From assembly GCA_021521415.1 (NCBI GenBank), contig JAIQDT010003803.1, positions 124,001-188,000 of the forward strand: 64,000 nucleotides of DNA. The letters are read 5' to 3'. Shown one piece after another: positions 13,299 to 24,404 of this stretch. Every line of letters starts with the position of its first letter. The first letter of the stretch is position 1. The notes beneath the pieces are model-generated. The model was given only the letters and a program-made list of their open reading frames with translations. It made no database searches and was not told where the DNA came from. The stretch comes from Bidens hawaiensis (Eukaryota > Streptophyta > Magnoliopsida > Asterales > Asteraceae). A program made the translations under genes and the position numbers.

Positions 13299-14065
13299 TT
13301 TTTGATTTTCAAGAAATATCTCCCCAAAGTCAATCTTGCCATGAGGCATCTCTTATCCATTAAACCAACCTGCAAATCTTTCAAGAATATCATGTGGCAA
13401 ATAGATTTAAAGAAATCAGAGTGAATCGGATGAATCATGTCATTTGGCTTAGATTCCTCATCATTAGTAATGTCCTCGATGATGACATTATCTTCTATAG
13501 CTTTTATTTCCTCAATCAACACTTCATCAACTACCTTCTCAGCAACAATCTCAACAGCAACTACCTCCTCAGCAACAATCTCAGCATCAACCTCAGCAGT
13601 ATCCTCCTCTTTGATGGAACCAAATGATCAACGTACTATCATCTTCCCTTTTTGCTCTAAAAACTCATTTTAAGGAGCAATTTTTTAAATGTTTTTGACA
13701 TTTTATCATTTTTAACTGTTTTTTGGCTTTTTCATATGTCTGAACATTTTGGATTTTCAAGAAATATCTCCCCAAAGTTAATCTTGCCATGAGGCATCTC
13801 TTATCCATTAAACCAACCTGCAAAACTTTCAAGAATATCATGTGTCAAATAGATTTAAAGAAATCAGAGGGAATCAGATGAATCATGTCATTTGGCTTAG
13901 ATTCCTTATCATTAGTAATGTCCTCAATGATGACATTATCTTCTATAACTTTTACTTCCTCAATCAACATTTCATCAACTACCTTCTCAGCAACAATCTC
14001 AACAGCAACTTCCTCTTTTTTTTTGTTATAATCATCATGTTGGTTTGTTGAACATAGTTGTTCCA
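13170..14065 (-). repeat. 448-bp tandem duplication in the gag 3' region
   Basis: Two adjacent copies with a 448-bp offset: TCCCCAAAGT at 13321 and 13769, CTCTAAAAACTCAT at 13207 and 13655. Each minus-strand copy encodes the same Glu/Ile-rich peptide ending in a segment with LMDKRCLMARLTLGRYFLK. The duplication covers the C-terminal part of the copia gag reading frame. Confidence 0.8.
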
Positions 14066-14243
14066 TTTTAATCCTTCATCAAGTAGTGCAGCAGCATGAT
14101 AAGCTTTTGTAGGAGAAGCTTTAGGTTTCTTCCAGAGTTAGAAGATTCAACATGATGAGAAGAATTCTGGTGATAGGTCACTTAACGATTGTAATCTCTC
14201 CCAAATGGATTGGCACTATTATCACCAACTTCTTTGTTTGTAC

Positions 14244-16902
14244 TGAAATAACCTAAAAATAATAATAATAATAATAAACATAATAAAAATAATAGTAATT
14301 AAAATTAAATATAAATAAATAAATAACATGACCAAAGTGAAGCCAAGTGAAAGGAAATAAGTGAATATAGAACAATCTGTATAATTAATAAATAAAATGA
14401 TAATTATAACAAAAAAATGATAGTAATACAAGAAGAGACAATATAATAACTTTTCAACCTACTCAAGTTGTCTCTGTCCTTGTTATATTTCACTCCAAAA
14501 GCAAGGAAACGAACCAGATTTATAATGAGTACATGTGAACATCCTTGATTAATCATCTGATTTTGACAAATCAACCCTCACTCTTCACATTGATTAAAAA
14601 ACTTCGTAACCTTACAAACTGAAAGATATGGTCACACCATACCATCCCTTCTATTCATGCCATATTCATCATTTCATGTAATGATAACGACAAATAATGT
14701 CATGATTTTTTTTATACTTCTCATAATGGAACATCCCATTTAAAAAAACGGATATCATCCCATCACAACCTCATCGTTCTAACTCACATCTCCCTCTAGC
14801 TCTCCTTTCTTTCCGAGAATTCCGTTAACGAGAAAGCTTTACGAGACACCAACCCAACAACACCATCACATTTCTCCACCTCCCACCACCATACCCACCA
14901 TCTTTGTTAAAACATCAAACCGCCCGCTACCACTGTGGAACCTCCCAACGTAACCACCACTCATCGTCTCCACACTCTCAAAACCTCATCCAACCTACAG
15001 AGACCGCGAGCCAAGGCGCAACTACCGATTTGCGTTTTCCGTTAATCCACCACTAACGATCTAGAACCATCGGTTGTTTGAAAGCATCACCGCCGTCGCC
15101 GTTCGCGTCTTTTCGGGAAGTAACTTTTCCACCGTATCGCGAAATCCAACTAAGGTAACCCGAACCTAAGTCTATATGAATCATTTAGTTAAGCTTAAAC
15201 ATGATTCATGACACAAAACAAAGGTTTACAATATGGCCTTTCTAACTTATGTTATGATGAGTTAATATGGAGAAGATGAACCAGTGAACATAGTGATTAA
15301 TAATGTTAACTGTGTAGCTATTAAACAACAGTCTAAGTGGTTCAACTGGTTAAGGCTTAGTGCTTCTAAACAACAGGTCTTGGGGTCGAAACCTGCATGC
15401 TACGTTTTTTGTTTTTTTTTAATAATTAACAGCTTATGTTAAGTAAATAAACACTGTTTCGGAAATTATAAACATAAACTGATTATTGGTATGTTGGTTA
15501 AGTTGTTGGATTATAGCAGAACTGATGCAGGTTCGAAACCCATTAGCAGCAAGAATTTTTTTTAATAGCTTAACAGCTCCTTTAATTTATCTGTTTAACT
15601 GTTTTTGTAAACGTTAACAAGTGTTGAATTAGTCCAACTGGTTATGTTGTTTGTTCAGAAATAAGATTCAGGTCACGAGTTCAAACCCCACCCATGACAA
15701 ACTATTTTTGATACCTTGTTTAAATAGTATTCATCCATAATCATTTTTTTAACATTTAAATAATATTCGTTAAAATATATAAATAAGAGATATCGACCTC
15801 GTTAATAATACTTAATTTTTCTTAATCAAGCGACTCTATGTTTTCATATATACATAAGAAAAAATCCTATTATAACCTTATATAAACCGTACACGAACTT
15901 ATGAGCTACGTGCATACGATGTAGGGTGATTAAAAGAGCGTCACTTATATTACTTGATGTGTAACACAACTAATCAATAATCAAGGTACGGATCCTAACT
16001 CCCTCCCTATTGTTACCATGTTCGATTGTTATAAACCCCGTTGATATTATATACCTTTGGAACTCCTAACGTCTTTTACACCTCGATTCATTTGGCCTTC
16101 CGTTCGATTCATGTTTAGATTATGATTTGTTATTTGACTTGTTAGCATGCGATATATTTATTATTAAATTGTACTCGTTATCGCATGTTCCGTGATTTAT
16201 TAAGATATGAATTGTTATTGTATAACTCAGATTATCTGTACTCTGTTACCCTAAGCAATCGCTTCCCGTGGAGTGTCCCACGGGCATAACATTTTATGTG
16301 CTCCTTCCGTGACGGAGAGATCAGTTCACAACGTCTCTTAAGTACAGGTGTGGTACATAGCTATTAGGAGGCGTATGGATATATCCTAGTTCAGTTTTTC
16401 AGTTTCTGTTTCAGGAAATGGTTGTGGGTATGCCAACTTACGCCATTTCAGGTGATTGACATATAGGAGTGGCCCCCTATATGTCGTCACGTATTATCAG
16501 ACTCGGTTATGCTTATGGGTACATCCGTATTATATGTTTCAGTTCAATTATTTCAGTTATATAATTTTAATCAGTTATATGTTCTCATATATTCTAATTC
16601 AGTTAATTATTACTTGCTTTTGAGCCTTCATATTTCGTACTGGGCATTCGGCTCATTTCGTAAATCTTTTTACACCTCAGGTTCACATGATTCTTTGGGC
16701 CAGATCAAGAGAGAAGCTTAAAACTTAGGAATAATCTGCAGATGTGTGTCTTATGTTATTTGAATAATATGTATTTGAACTTATATTTGAACTATCAGTA
16801 ATATGTACTTTTGACTCTAATGGAGTAATGAAATTATGTCTTTTGTCTCTGTATACCTTCGTACATTGTGTCACGTCAGCCTATCCGGGTTGGGGTGTTA
16901 CA
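14244..16902. mobile_element. 2.66-kb solo LTR inside copia gag
   Basis: Starts TGAAATAACC and ends GGGTGTTACA. It is bracketed by the perfect 5-bp duplication TGTAC (14239-14243 and 16903-16907), and removing it rejoins the gag frame beside the zinc knuckle. This is a solo LTR, probably gypsy, or an LTR-like non-autonomous element; no internal coding region remains. It contains an (AAT)n run near 14260, three tRNA-like units at 15331-15708, and a T-rich stretch. ORFs inside are short and unsupported. Confidence 0.8.
15331..15708 (+). repeat. Three tandem tRNA-like units
   Basis: Three units, each with an A-box-like AACTGGTTA or TTGGTTAAG stretch, then about 35-50 bp later a B-box-like stretch, then a T-run. 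B-box-like sites: GGGTCGAAACC at 15383, AGGTTCGAAACCC at 15529, GAGTTCAAACCCC at 15677; spacing 146 and 148 bp. T-runs at 15405-15420, 15556-15563 and 15704-15708 could act as RNA polymerase III stops. Whether any is transcribed is unknown; they may be relics of a tRNA-derived SINE captured by the LTR. Confidence 0.5.
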
Positions 16903-17359
16903 TGTACACTCCCTTTTGAAGTGTCCCTTCTCTTTGCAATGAAAACATCTCACTTTCGACTCATCAAACCCCAATTTGGATGAAGTTCCATCCAAGCAGT
17001 TTTTCTCAGTAATCTCTTTGAAACATTGAGCTCTTCGGATAAATTTGATCGTAATCCTCTTTGGTCATATTGAAGTTCCCAATTCTTCCAGCTATTAGAC
17101 ACTAATAAGATTCTAAAACGGATCATAGAAAAACCATGTGTTCCTTGACGTTTTCAGCTATAAGACCATTGTCGTTCTTGATGTTTACCGCAATATTGCA
17201 TTGTAAGACATTATAATTTTAACTATGCGATAGAGAGGTTTGATCAGGAGTATTTGTTCCAGAATAGCTACTTGAGAAATCAGGTGTTTGTGGAGTTTAC
17301 AATCCACTATGTTGTTGATACACGAAACCTCTTTAGCTTTTGTCTTGTTAGTGGTTGTT

Positions 17360-17915
17360 TGATAGTAGTGTTAACAAACGGGTTTTGCGAAGGACGTATA
17401 TGTTACTAGTTTCTTTGGACATATACGCTGATATTATCCACTGCATGTTATACGTTGCTTACAATAATGGACCTATGTGGCTACTAGTTCGTTTTGACGT
17501 ATATGCGCTGCTGCTATTGACTTATGCGGTTTCTGTTTTCCGCATATTGATTGATACACTGATTACATGGTCATCAGCATGTTCGACGTATAAGTTGATG
17601 TATTATGGGACTTATACTGATGATTGAACATATACGGATTACTAGAACTTACACAGTGTTATTAATGCTCCGTATATGTATGCACGTATATGCTCATAAC
17701 TGTTACTCTATAAATAGGTGTTAGTTTCATTTTGTAGGCTTTTGGTTCATTTTTCTTTTTATTGTTGTATTTTCTGATCCAGTAAGCTAGTATACATTAA
17801 CTTTCATATCTTGTATCGTATCACTACTATCAATAAACTTTGGGCTTAAACGAGAAATCTATCATTTTTTTCATCTTGTACTGATTTCCGCTCAATACAT
17901 TAAAGAGTTGAATCA
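17360..17915 (+). mobile_element. 556-bp solo LTR inside copia gag
   Basis: Ends TGATAG and GAATCA, bracketed by a 6-bp repeat GTTGTT (17354-17359 and 17916-17921). A TATA box TCTATAAATAG is at about 17707 and an AATAAA at about 17832, so plus is the sense strand. The upstream half carries several GACGTATATG and CATATACG blocks, the same motif as in the neighbouring copia LTRs. Confidence 0.7.
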
Positions 17916-18724
17916 GTTGTTCGTAAACGTCGTAACATGATTTCGATCCGTATCATGAACTTTTATATGTTGATTCCCCACAAAAGCAGCTCCTTCAGTG
18001 CAATAAGGTGCTTGAATCTTCGGGTTGTTAGGTACCATGGATTGAGAAATTTGGAAATACAATCCAATATCTTGAGCAACAGAGCTATTCTTCATCTTCA
18101 GTTTCTATCTCAATTCCAATTCTTGTGCTTCTAGCTTTTGGATGAAACGAACAAGAGTAAGATGAGCATAAGCAATCGGATTAGATTGTTGTATCATAAT
18201 GAAGGTTTCCGAATCCTCAGGTAAAGCATCAGCCAACTTGTCAATGTATTCAGATTCCTCTTTATCGATGTTCATCCTCTTCAATTCATTTACCAAGTGA
18301 CAATATCTTTCAATTAATTGAGCAAATGATTCACCTTTCACCATGGTAAAAATGTCAAAACTCTTTCTTGAGTAGTGCCATCATAGACTTCCTCGTATTT
18401 GGGTTTCCTCTATCCTTGTTGAGGTGCTTGCCAAATCGAATGACATGAGTCATTGTGCTGAAGCAATTGGAAGATCTCAGCTTTGATAGCTTGTTGAAAT
18501 AAGTTCAACATCTTCTTCTCTCTAAGAAATGTCGCTTTGTCAGCTTCAGAAATTTGTGATAATCGACAGCTTGTTCCATTCTCAATATTTTGGATCAGGT
18601 ATTCTTCCTCGACGGCAATCCAAGTAACATAGTTCCTGGATTGAACGCGAGTTTCAAACTTCTCAGCCCAACTTGCATAATCGTCCATTCTAAGAACCTT
18701 CGGTGGCTTATTCGAAGTTTCCAT

Positions 18725-19170
18725 TGCGTTCTAAAGGTTAAGATTTTGAATTAAAGTTGATGGTTGTGTCACAAACGCACTTAAATCTTCCATTTCAATT
18801 CCATATAAGTCTGATAACAGCGTATAAGCTTGCACAAATCCCAAGACACATATAAGTCTTATCAACTCAGTGTATAAGCCTGTTTTATTCATAAATGGAT
18901 ATCCGGAATATAAGTGTGTATCCGCTATATATGTTCAACTTATCCGCTGACAAAACAACGCACGGATATCATAATTTTTATCCAGTTGATGATGAATTAG
19001 AGCTTGTTTTGATCTGAATTTTGTAGGTTTATGCACAAAGTATAGACGAACATTTTGTAAAGAATTGATAATGTTTTGACGGTGAAATCAAGCTGAATTG
19101 TAAAAACAGTCTTCAAACGGATATGAAATAATCAATTCCTTGTGTTCTCAAAGAAAATAAGAGCCTAAAT
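18725..19170 (-). other. Copia 5' leader
   Basis: Untranslated leader between the primer-binding site and the gag ATG at 18724. It holds repeated GTATAAGT/ACTTATAC words and no ORF. Confidence 0.55.
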
Positions 19171-19182
19171 GCTCTGATACCA
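19171..19182 (-). promoter_or_regulatory. Copia primer-binding site
   Basis: Minus strand TGGTATCAGAGC, two bases inside the LTR end, is complementary to the 3' end of initiator tRNA-Met, the standard primer of plant copia elements. Confidence 0.85.
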
Positions 19183-19184
19183 CT

Positions 19185-19634
19185 TGAAAAGACATCGAAT
19201 CTATCAGGATCGACAAGAATTGTATTTGTTCTTTAATGTATAGTTCGAAATTCAATACAGGATGAAATACACAAGAAAAACTTTAACAATTAAGCTCGTT
19301 TATATCATTAATGATCAAATCATACAACAGATATGACAGTGATATAAGCTGGGAGTTAACAAAGCATGCAGAATTGCATAATAAACGGATAAGAACACTC
19401 TATATATAATGTTTGGCACTTATACGCTCTTATATGACATATACGACGTATAACATATACGTCGTATATGTATATATACGTCAGTATATGACATATACGA
19501 AGTATTACATATACGTTGTATATGTACATATACGCCCGTATATGTCCTTATCCTTCATTTTAAATTAAATCCTATTTCCCATATAAAATACATACAAAAG
19601 ACAAGACCCTAGCACAAGACATTATGTAGTAACA
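19185..19634 (-). mobile_element. Copia LTR, 5' type (LTR C)
   Basis: Minus-strand start TGTTACTACATAATG, end GTCTTTTCA, with the primer-binding site directly inside. It is 450 bp against 403 and 369 for LTR A and B; the extra length comes from extra palindromic CATATACG/CGTATATG units at about 19425-19545, in the presumed U3. Confidence 0.7.
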
Positions 19635-20150
19635 GAGATTGATAGTTTCTGATATATTGTGTCCTACTTGAACTTTAAATATATCACATAAATTCCTAAA
19701 ATGTTTGTTATAAGATTTAAGTAGATAACAATACCAATTTCTGACTTAAATAATAAGGCTGAACCGATAAATCTGTTATGAATGAATTTCTTGTTCAATA
19801 TGATTTCATGCTCAACTCATAAAAATATGTACTGCTTTCGTAGATTACATTTAATTTTTGCGTTTATTTTTAGTTTTTAATTTGAAAATATTCAAAATTC
19901 AAAAAGTTTTTACTTCCGGATTATTTTTTATTACCATGCTATGTGGATAAATGATTCGAAAAGAAAAATAGTTTCCCACGTTTTAAATTAAGTTTATTAA
20001 TGTAGTCAGTTTTAATGTAATGTTTTTACCTTTTAGGTAAATATTTAAAGTATTTTAAAGTAAATTTATCAAAACATTGGTTTTGATAGTTAATTTATTG
20101 TTTTTAAAATGGTAAATCTCCATTTTTAAGGTAATTTTACCATTCGTTAC
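19635..20150. other. AT-rich stretch, nothing recognised
   Basis: T-rich intergenic DNA with no supported ORF, repeat pair or transposon end. Confidence 0.6.
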
Positions 20151-20830
20151 AACTATTGTAACGAACAAGTACTCATTCGTTAATGTAAACAACGAATGGA
20201 TGACAATCCGTTAAAGTATGACAACGAATGTGTTACATTCGTTACTACTCATGCACATTCACTTCCGCTATCTGATAACGAATGGGTATTTATTCGTTGA
20301 ATCAGTTAAACGAATGGATAACGAATAAGAGGTTGTTCATTATAATTTTGAGTATGTGTTTATTCGTTAACAATGTTAACGAATGAGCATACGAATGAAC
20401 TGTCATTCGTGTATTTAAACATAACGAATGAGTCTATTCGTTTGCCTAGGGTCATATAAACAAAAGTTTAAACGAATGGATCCCCATTCATTCAACATTG
20501 AACCGACATAAAATTGATTAATTGACAATTCAAATGATTGAGAATGATCAAATAGAGTGTTAGAAATTGTAGTTGATATTATTCCCGTCATAATGACATA
20601 AGATTTAATGTTTAAATAGCTTAATCGTAAATTCAAACTGCATGATTGACTATCAGTGTTCTTGATAATTTCGACTTTGACCAATATCAGTCAAAAAGAT
20701 CATTCGTCTTTTCACATTCGTTCTTTGTAACGAATGAGGTATTCATTCGTGATCTTGATAACGAATGTGGATTCATTCGTTATGAATTGTATCGAATGAG
20801 TATCATTCGGTTAACTTTGTTTAACGAATG
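20151..20830. repeat. Cluster of AACGAATG / CATTCGTT inverted motifs
   Basis: About two dozen exact or one-off copies of AACGAATG or its reverse complement in 680 bp, often as close inverted pairs that can fold: AACGAATG-TGTTA-CATTCGTT at 20223-20243, and a 10-bp stem around TGGATT at 20758-20782. A sparse gap at about 20490-20700 divides the cluster. Short inverted motifs are usual near the ends of CACTA transposons, and a CACTA end lies at 22059, so a transposase-binding role is possible but not shown. Confidence 0.7.
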
Positions 20831-20990
20831 GAAAACACCTCTCAAGTCTGAGTTACAGCACCCCGCTGCACAAACTCACCCAAAAATGTAAATATACACA
20901 ATTTATATAGCAGAAAACACCTCTCAAGTTTGAGTTATAGCACCCTGCTACACAAACTCAACCGAAAATGTAAATATATAAATACCAAAT
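20831..20990. repeat. 82-bp tandem duplication
   Basis: GAAAACACCTCTCAAGT occurs at 20831 and 20913, with the following 70 bases about 90% alike by eye. No function seen. Confidence 0.75.
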
Positions 20991-21183
20991 ACACATATAG
21001 ATTATTGTGTATTCCATCTAATAGTAATTGCACTTGGTGTTGATTCCAAATTGGTTGATTTTGCTAATAATTAGGGTGACGATTTGATCATGTCTTAAAA
21101 TGGCTTGTTAGCATTTTAATTAGCATTGTAGGTCGTAAATCTATATATATATGATGTATTAATTATATATGTTTTAATTATAG

Positions 21184-21365
21184 GTCAAAATGTTCGAGCC
21201 AAGTTAGAACAACAAACGGAAAACAACTTGGCAGAAATGGTAAGAGACGCAGAAATAGAACGGGTTGAATGCGAAAAAGAGCGGGTCGAGCGCGAAAAAG
21301 AGCATGTTGGAAAGAAACTGCAAAGTCGGATTGAAGAAGTTATGAAAAAATTTGTCGATAAGTAG
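21184..21365 (+). pseudogene. Last exon of a CACTA transposon ORF
   Basis: After an acceptor-like TTAATTATAG (ending 21183) a reading frame runs to TAG at 21363-21365. It encodes a charged, coiled-coil-like tail (VRAKLEQQTENNLAEMV ... ERVECEKERVEREKE ... MKKFVDK). Such Glu/Arg heptad tails are common at the C-terminus of plant En/Spm-type transposase proteins (Ptta/Transposase_24 group). No catalytic domain or upstream exon is recognisable. The assignment rests on the tail plus the CACTA terminus about 700 bp downstream. Confidence 0.45.
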
Positions 21366-22059
21366 TTTGTTGATTGTTTAGAATTTTGACATGTTAAACT
21401 TACGTTATTTTGTTCGATATTTTGACATGTTTGAACAATTGGTATTTTGTTTGGGTGTTGTAAAAGAATCACTTATTTTAAATCTTGTTTTTGTTTTTAT
21501 GGAATTCTAGCTTTTTTTATTAGATTTTTTAAAGAAATAATTTAGTTTTTCTGTCAGAGTTTAGTCATAAATATATATAATAAATTAAAATTTCACTTTT
21601 GTCGAAAATTCATCTGTAAGAATAGTACAATAGTAAATAAAAAAATAGTTTTTTTTTTCAAAAATTGGTCGTTACAATTAAAATTGTTTTACATTTAAAT
21701 AATATGATTTGTTGTGAAATCGTCGGATATGAAATCAAATTAATTGATATTACTACTTAATTTTTATGATTAATAAATAGAAAAAGATATTAATAAAATT
21801 ATGTTTTGTTACTAGTTTCTCTATAAATGATCGGAATAACCTAAAAGTTTTGTCCATATTTTTTCGCAAAGTTAGCGACAAATCATAGTTGTCGATACTT
21901 TAAGAAAAGATTTGTGGGAAATTACTCGGAAAGGTATTTCCCAGCCGGAGGTTTTTCCGACAAACAAGTACCATTCATTGTTGTTGTGTCGCTAATCTAC
22001 GTTTCCGATAATTTATCTACGAATATTTTTGACGGAAAAGGTCTAGTTTTTTAGTAGTG
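21366..22059. mobile_element. CACTA transposon 3' terminal region
   Basis: The right end reads CTAGTTTTTTAGTAGTG, whose reverse complement begins CACTACTAAAAAACTAG, a classic CACTA terminal inverted repeat, ending at 22059. Subterminal words GCGACAAA, TCGGAAA and GTCGCTAA recur at 21865-22010. I did not find the matching left terminus in the window, so the element is broken or its left end diverged. Confidence 0.65.
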
Positions 22060-22753
22060 AGATGAATGAATTACATGGTATTTATATGTGGCGAAGGGGT
22101 CCAATACATCCTTGGCACCAGTTCGCTAAGGCGACAGTGATAACCGACACTTTCTAGGTAATACAAGTTAATTACAAACTTAATACTAAAGGCATGTTTG
22201 GGATTGAGTTTAGAAAGTGCTTATTGGCTTTTTGAAAAAGCCATTTTTAAAAGCCAGGATTTGGGCTTCATAAAGCTAAAATAAAAAAGATTTTTATGAT
22301 TGCCAAACATATGGCAACACCACCCCATCCTATGTGGGTAAGGTGTATGGCTTCATTTTATGGTAAAGGTTTGCCACTCAACATTGATTCATTATTAAAC
22401 ATTGAAAAATTAAAATATATTAATAAAGTTTTAGGGTACTTGTGGGTAGGTATTGCCTCTAATTTTGTAGTTTGTGGGTAATTAAGGGTAAAAATGATAT
22501 GGCTAAAGATGATTAATTGATCAATGCATAGATAATACCCATGAGTGTCCTTTCCACTCCTATTAAAATGCTATTAAATAGTAGAGAGAGAAGAATCATC
22601 ACCTCATCTGTAGTAATCTTTTTGATAAACTAACAGTCTTTTTACATAATACAACTTGAGAAAACTAAACAAGTACCGAGAATTCTTCATACTAACAAAG
22701 CTTTTCATAGCAAAATAAACTAAATCACTAAAATTAGTGTACACCAGGGCATC
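22060..22753. other. Intergenic, 3' of the alpha-dioxygenase
   Basis: No gene supported. A block with GGCATGTTTGGGATTGAG at about 22193 resembles the start of small plant MITEs, but no second end was seen. Confidence 0.5.
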
Positions 22754-22935
22754 TCAAATACAAAGTACATAGTTAGCTGCGTTTGGGTCTGAATCCCACA
22801 CCGAAAATGCACTAGAGCATCTCATCCAAGTCTTTGACATCTCGGGGAAATGTCGATCAATAATGTCTTTTAGACTCTCAGTCTTATTAGTCCATTGTAG
22901 TCCTTTCTCGGTGTATGTTTGTGAATTATAGTTGT
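22754..22935 (-). pseudogene. DOX1: Alpha-dioxygenase exon 10 (5' part lost)
   Basis: NYNSQTYTEKGLQWTNKTES, DIIDRHFPEMSKTW and SAFSVWDSDPN, then an altered tail ending at TGA 22754-22756. The usual RRLEADRFF start and its acceptor are missing; no AG lies between exon 9's donor and NYNS, so a small deletion removed the junction. Confidence 0.88.
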
Positions 22936-23017
22936 GCATGCAGGGTTAAACATTGAATTTATATTCAGCAAGTAACATAATAATTAATTATGTTCTAGCG
23001 AATAACACGAGCATTAC

Positions 23018-23261
23018 CTTGAAGCAATTAACACAAAGATGAAAAATGCAGTCTCACTAATGGCAAAACCTTTAATTTTTTTCTCTGCATGCATTCCCAC
23101 TAGTAGATCAAGCTTCTCAACATCATATCCATATACATCATTGAGCGCTTTAACTATCTCTTCATCATCAGTCAAATCTTCCCATCTGCTAATGGGAATC
23201 ATTAACATGTTCCTCCTAAACTCGTTATATCGAGGAACATTCCTTTCTCGATCTCTATAAA
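23018..23261 (-). pseudogene. DOX1: Alpha-dioxygenase exon 9
   Basis: Acceptor TATGTAG, donor GTAATG. Open, with YRDRERNVPRYNEFRRNMLM, SRWEDLTDDEE and AEKKIKGFAISETAFFIF, among the most conserved parts of the family. Confidence 0.92.
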
Positions 23262-23383
23262 CTACATAAATTTGTCAACATGCGTGTTAAACTAGCTAAG
23301 ATAAAACATGTTAAAGAAAAAACACTAGAAGTCTCAAGAGCATTAATCCTAATAACATCATGTTTGAAAAAGATTTTACGTAC

Positions 23384-23586
23384 TTTCCATAGCAGCCATG
23401 TCCACTTGATCATCTCTGTCTTCTCCATCGTTATCATGAGCAACAAGGTTTCTCATCCACGACGGATAGTTCCACAAAGAGACCGCTCCACATGATTGAT
23501 GGCCCATGGATACCAACATCTTCTCCATACCGATTTTAGATAGCCTTTTTTCCCCTTCTTTTCCAATCAAATCCTTCATTCTCACC
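23384..23586 (-). pseudogene. DOX1: Alpha-dioxygenase exon 8
   Basis: Acceptor TCTACAG, donor GTACGT. Open, with KDLIGKEGEKRLSKIGMEK, MLVSMGHQSCGAVSLWNYPS and DQVDMAAME. Confidence 0.9.
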
Positions 23587-23742
23587 CTGTAGAAAGTGTT
23601 GAATGGTATATTTTACAATCTCTTCGTATCAATACTAGAAACTGGGTCGTTTCTTATGCCAAAATTTGTCAGAAATGTGTGGAATGACTATTACAATTAT
23701 CGAATGAGTATACATCGATCTATAAAAGAAAAAGAACAATAC

Positions 23743-24036
23743 TCTTGTTGAACTAGTGGACTGAATTTGTGCTCTGAATCTACATAATCGATGTCCCGAA
23801 GAATTATTTTATCTGGCAGTATTGTGTGCATTCTATAGACACTTACGTAATCGATGTCCCGAAGAATTATTTTATCTGGCAGTATTGTGTGCATTCTATA
23901 GACACTTACGAACTCCTCTGTTAAAGAATAAGGGACTCCATGATCTTGGGGTTTCATAAGACCAACTAATCCACTTAGTTCAGGTCCTAATATATTTCCA
24001 AACAAATCCTTCATTTTCTTCCCAAGCATGCCGTAC
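23743..24036 (-). pseudogene. DOX1: Alpha-dioxygenase exon 7 with internal 63-bp duplication
   Basis: Acceptor TTGCAG, donor GTATTG. YGMLGKKMKDLFGN, KPQDHGVPYSLTEEF, then VSVYRMHTILPDKIILRDID occurs twice in tandem. YRMH carries the catalytic tyrosine and proximal heme histidine of the family. The frame stays open, adding 21 residues. Confidence 0.92.
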
Positions 24037-24059
24037 CTGCAATTAGCCATGTCACTCTT

Positions 24060-24330
24060 TTAACATATTATTTCAAAACATGATGGACTTTACGGCGGAC
24101 ATGTAACAATTTCTTATTCTCGGATCGATATTTGTCTATGGCGTTTCTATGGATCAAAAACTAGCCGAAGAGTTTGGTTTTAGATTGGAAAAGGTTGATC
24201 GAGAAAGTTAATTTTATTTGTAATTTGTTTTATTTTGTTGTTGTAGTGGTACCCCGCTCGCTAGCTGCTTGTTAGCGGGTTGGTTGGCTTTTTTGTGTTA
24301 ATGAAATTCGCCGTTCCAAAAAAAAAAAAA
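24060..24330 (+). mobile_element. 5'-truncated LINE tail in intron 6
   Basis: A 3' end with AATGAAATTCGCCGTTCC followed by an A12 run (24317-24328), the form seen at the 3' end of plant LINEs. Possible short target repeats AAACATG lie at about 24078 and 24340. No intact ORF. Confidence 0.55.
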
Positions 24331-24404
24331 GAAATGTTGAAACATGTAAGGGAAAACGTATAGTTCTATTGAAGGAAGAAAATCTTGTTTTGTGAATTGT
24401 TTAC

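Larger units (their letters stand above)
13265..18724 (-). pseudogene. Copia gag, interrupted and frameshifted
   Basis: Gag of a Ty1/copia element, minus strand, ATG at 18724. Pieces in order: 18724-18410 (RMDDYASWAEKFETR, a capsid-like start), 18344-18105 (SFAQLIERYCHLVNELKRM, in another frame), 18104-17922, then a 556-bp solo LTR, then 17353-16908 ending with the zinc knuckle CFHCKEKGHFKREC, then a 2.66-kb solo LTR splitting the codons just after the knuckle, then 14238 down to 13265 with the C-terminal acidic part. Gag packages element RNA; the CCHC knuckle binds it. Frameshift near 18345-18410, stop codons after the knuckle and the two insertions leave it nonfunctional. Confidence 0.7.
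11308..19634 (-). mobile_element. Decayed Ty1/copia element with gag and no visible pol
   Basis: Minus-oriented structure: 5' LTR (19185-19634), primer-binding site (19171-19182), leader, gag (from 18724), then about 1.6 kb of noncoding interior, polypurine tract, and 3' LTR (11308-11676). Two solo LTRs (14244-16902 and 17360-17915) sit inside gag. I find no protease, integrase, reverse transcriptase or RNase H motif in the remaining sequence. Either pol was deleted, or this is a gag-only non-autonomous family. No target duplication was found. Confidence 0.55.

Noticed and set aside
11303..19639. Target duplication pairing LTR B with LTR C
   Set aside because: Flanks AATCT and GAGAT do not match, so the two LTRs cannot be shown to belong to one insertion.
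20151..20830. CRISPR-like array
   Set aside because: Motif is 8 bp, in both orientations, with irregular spacing, in plant nuclear DNA.
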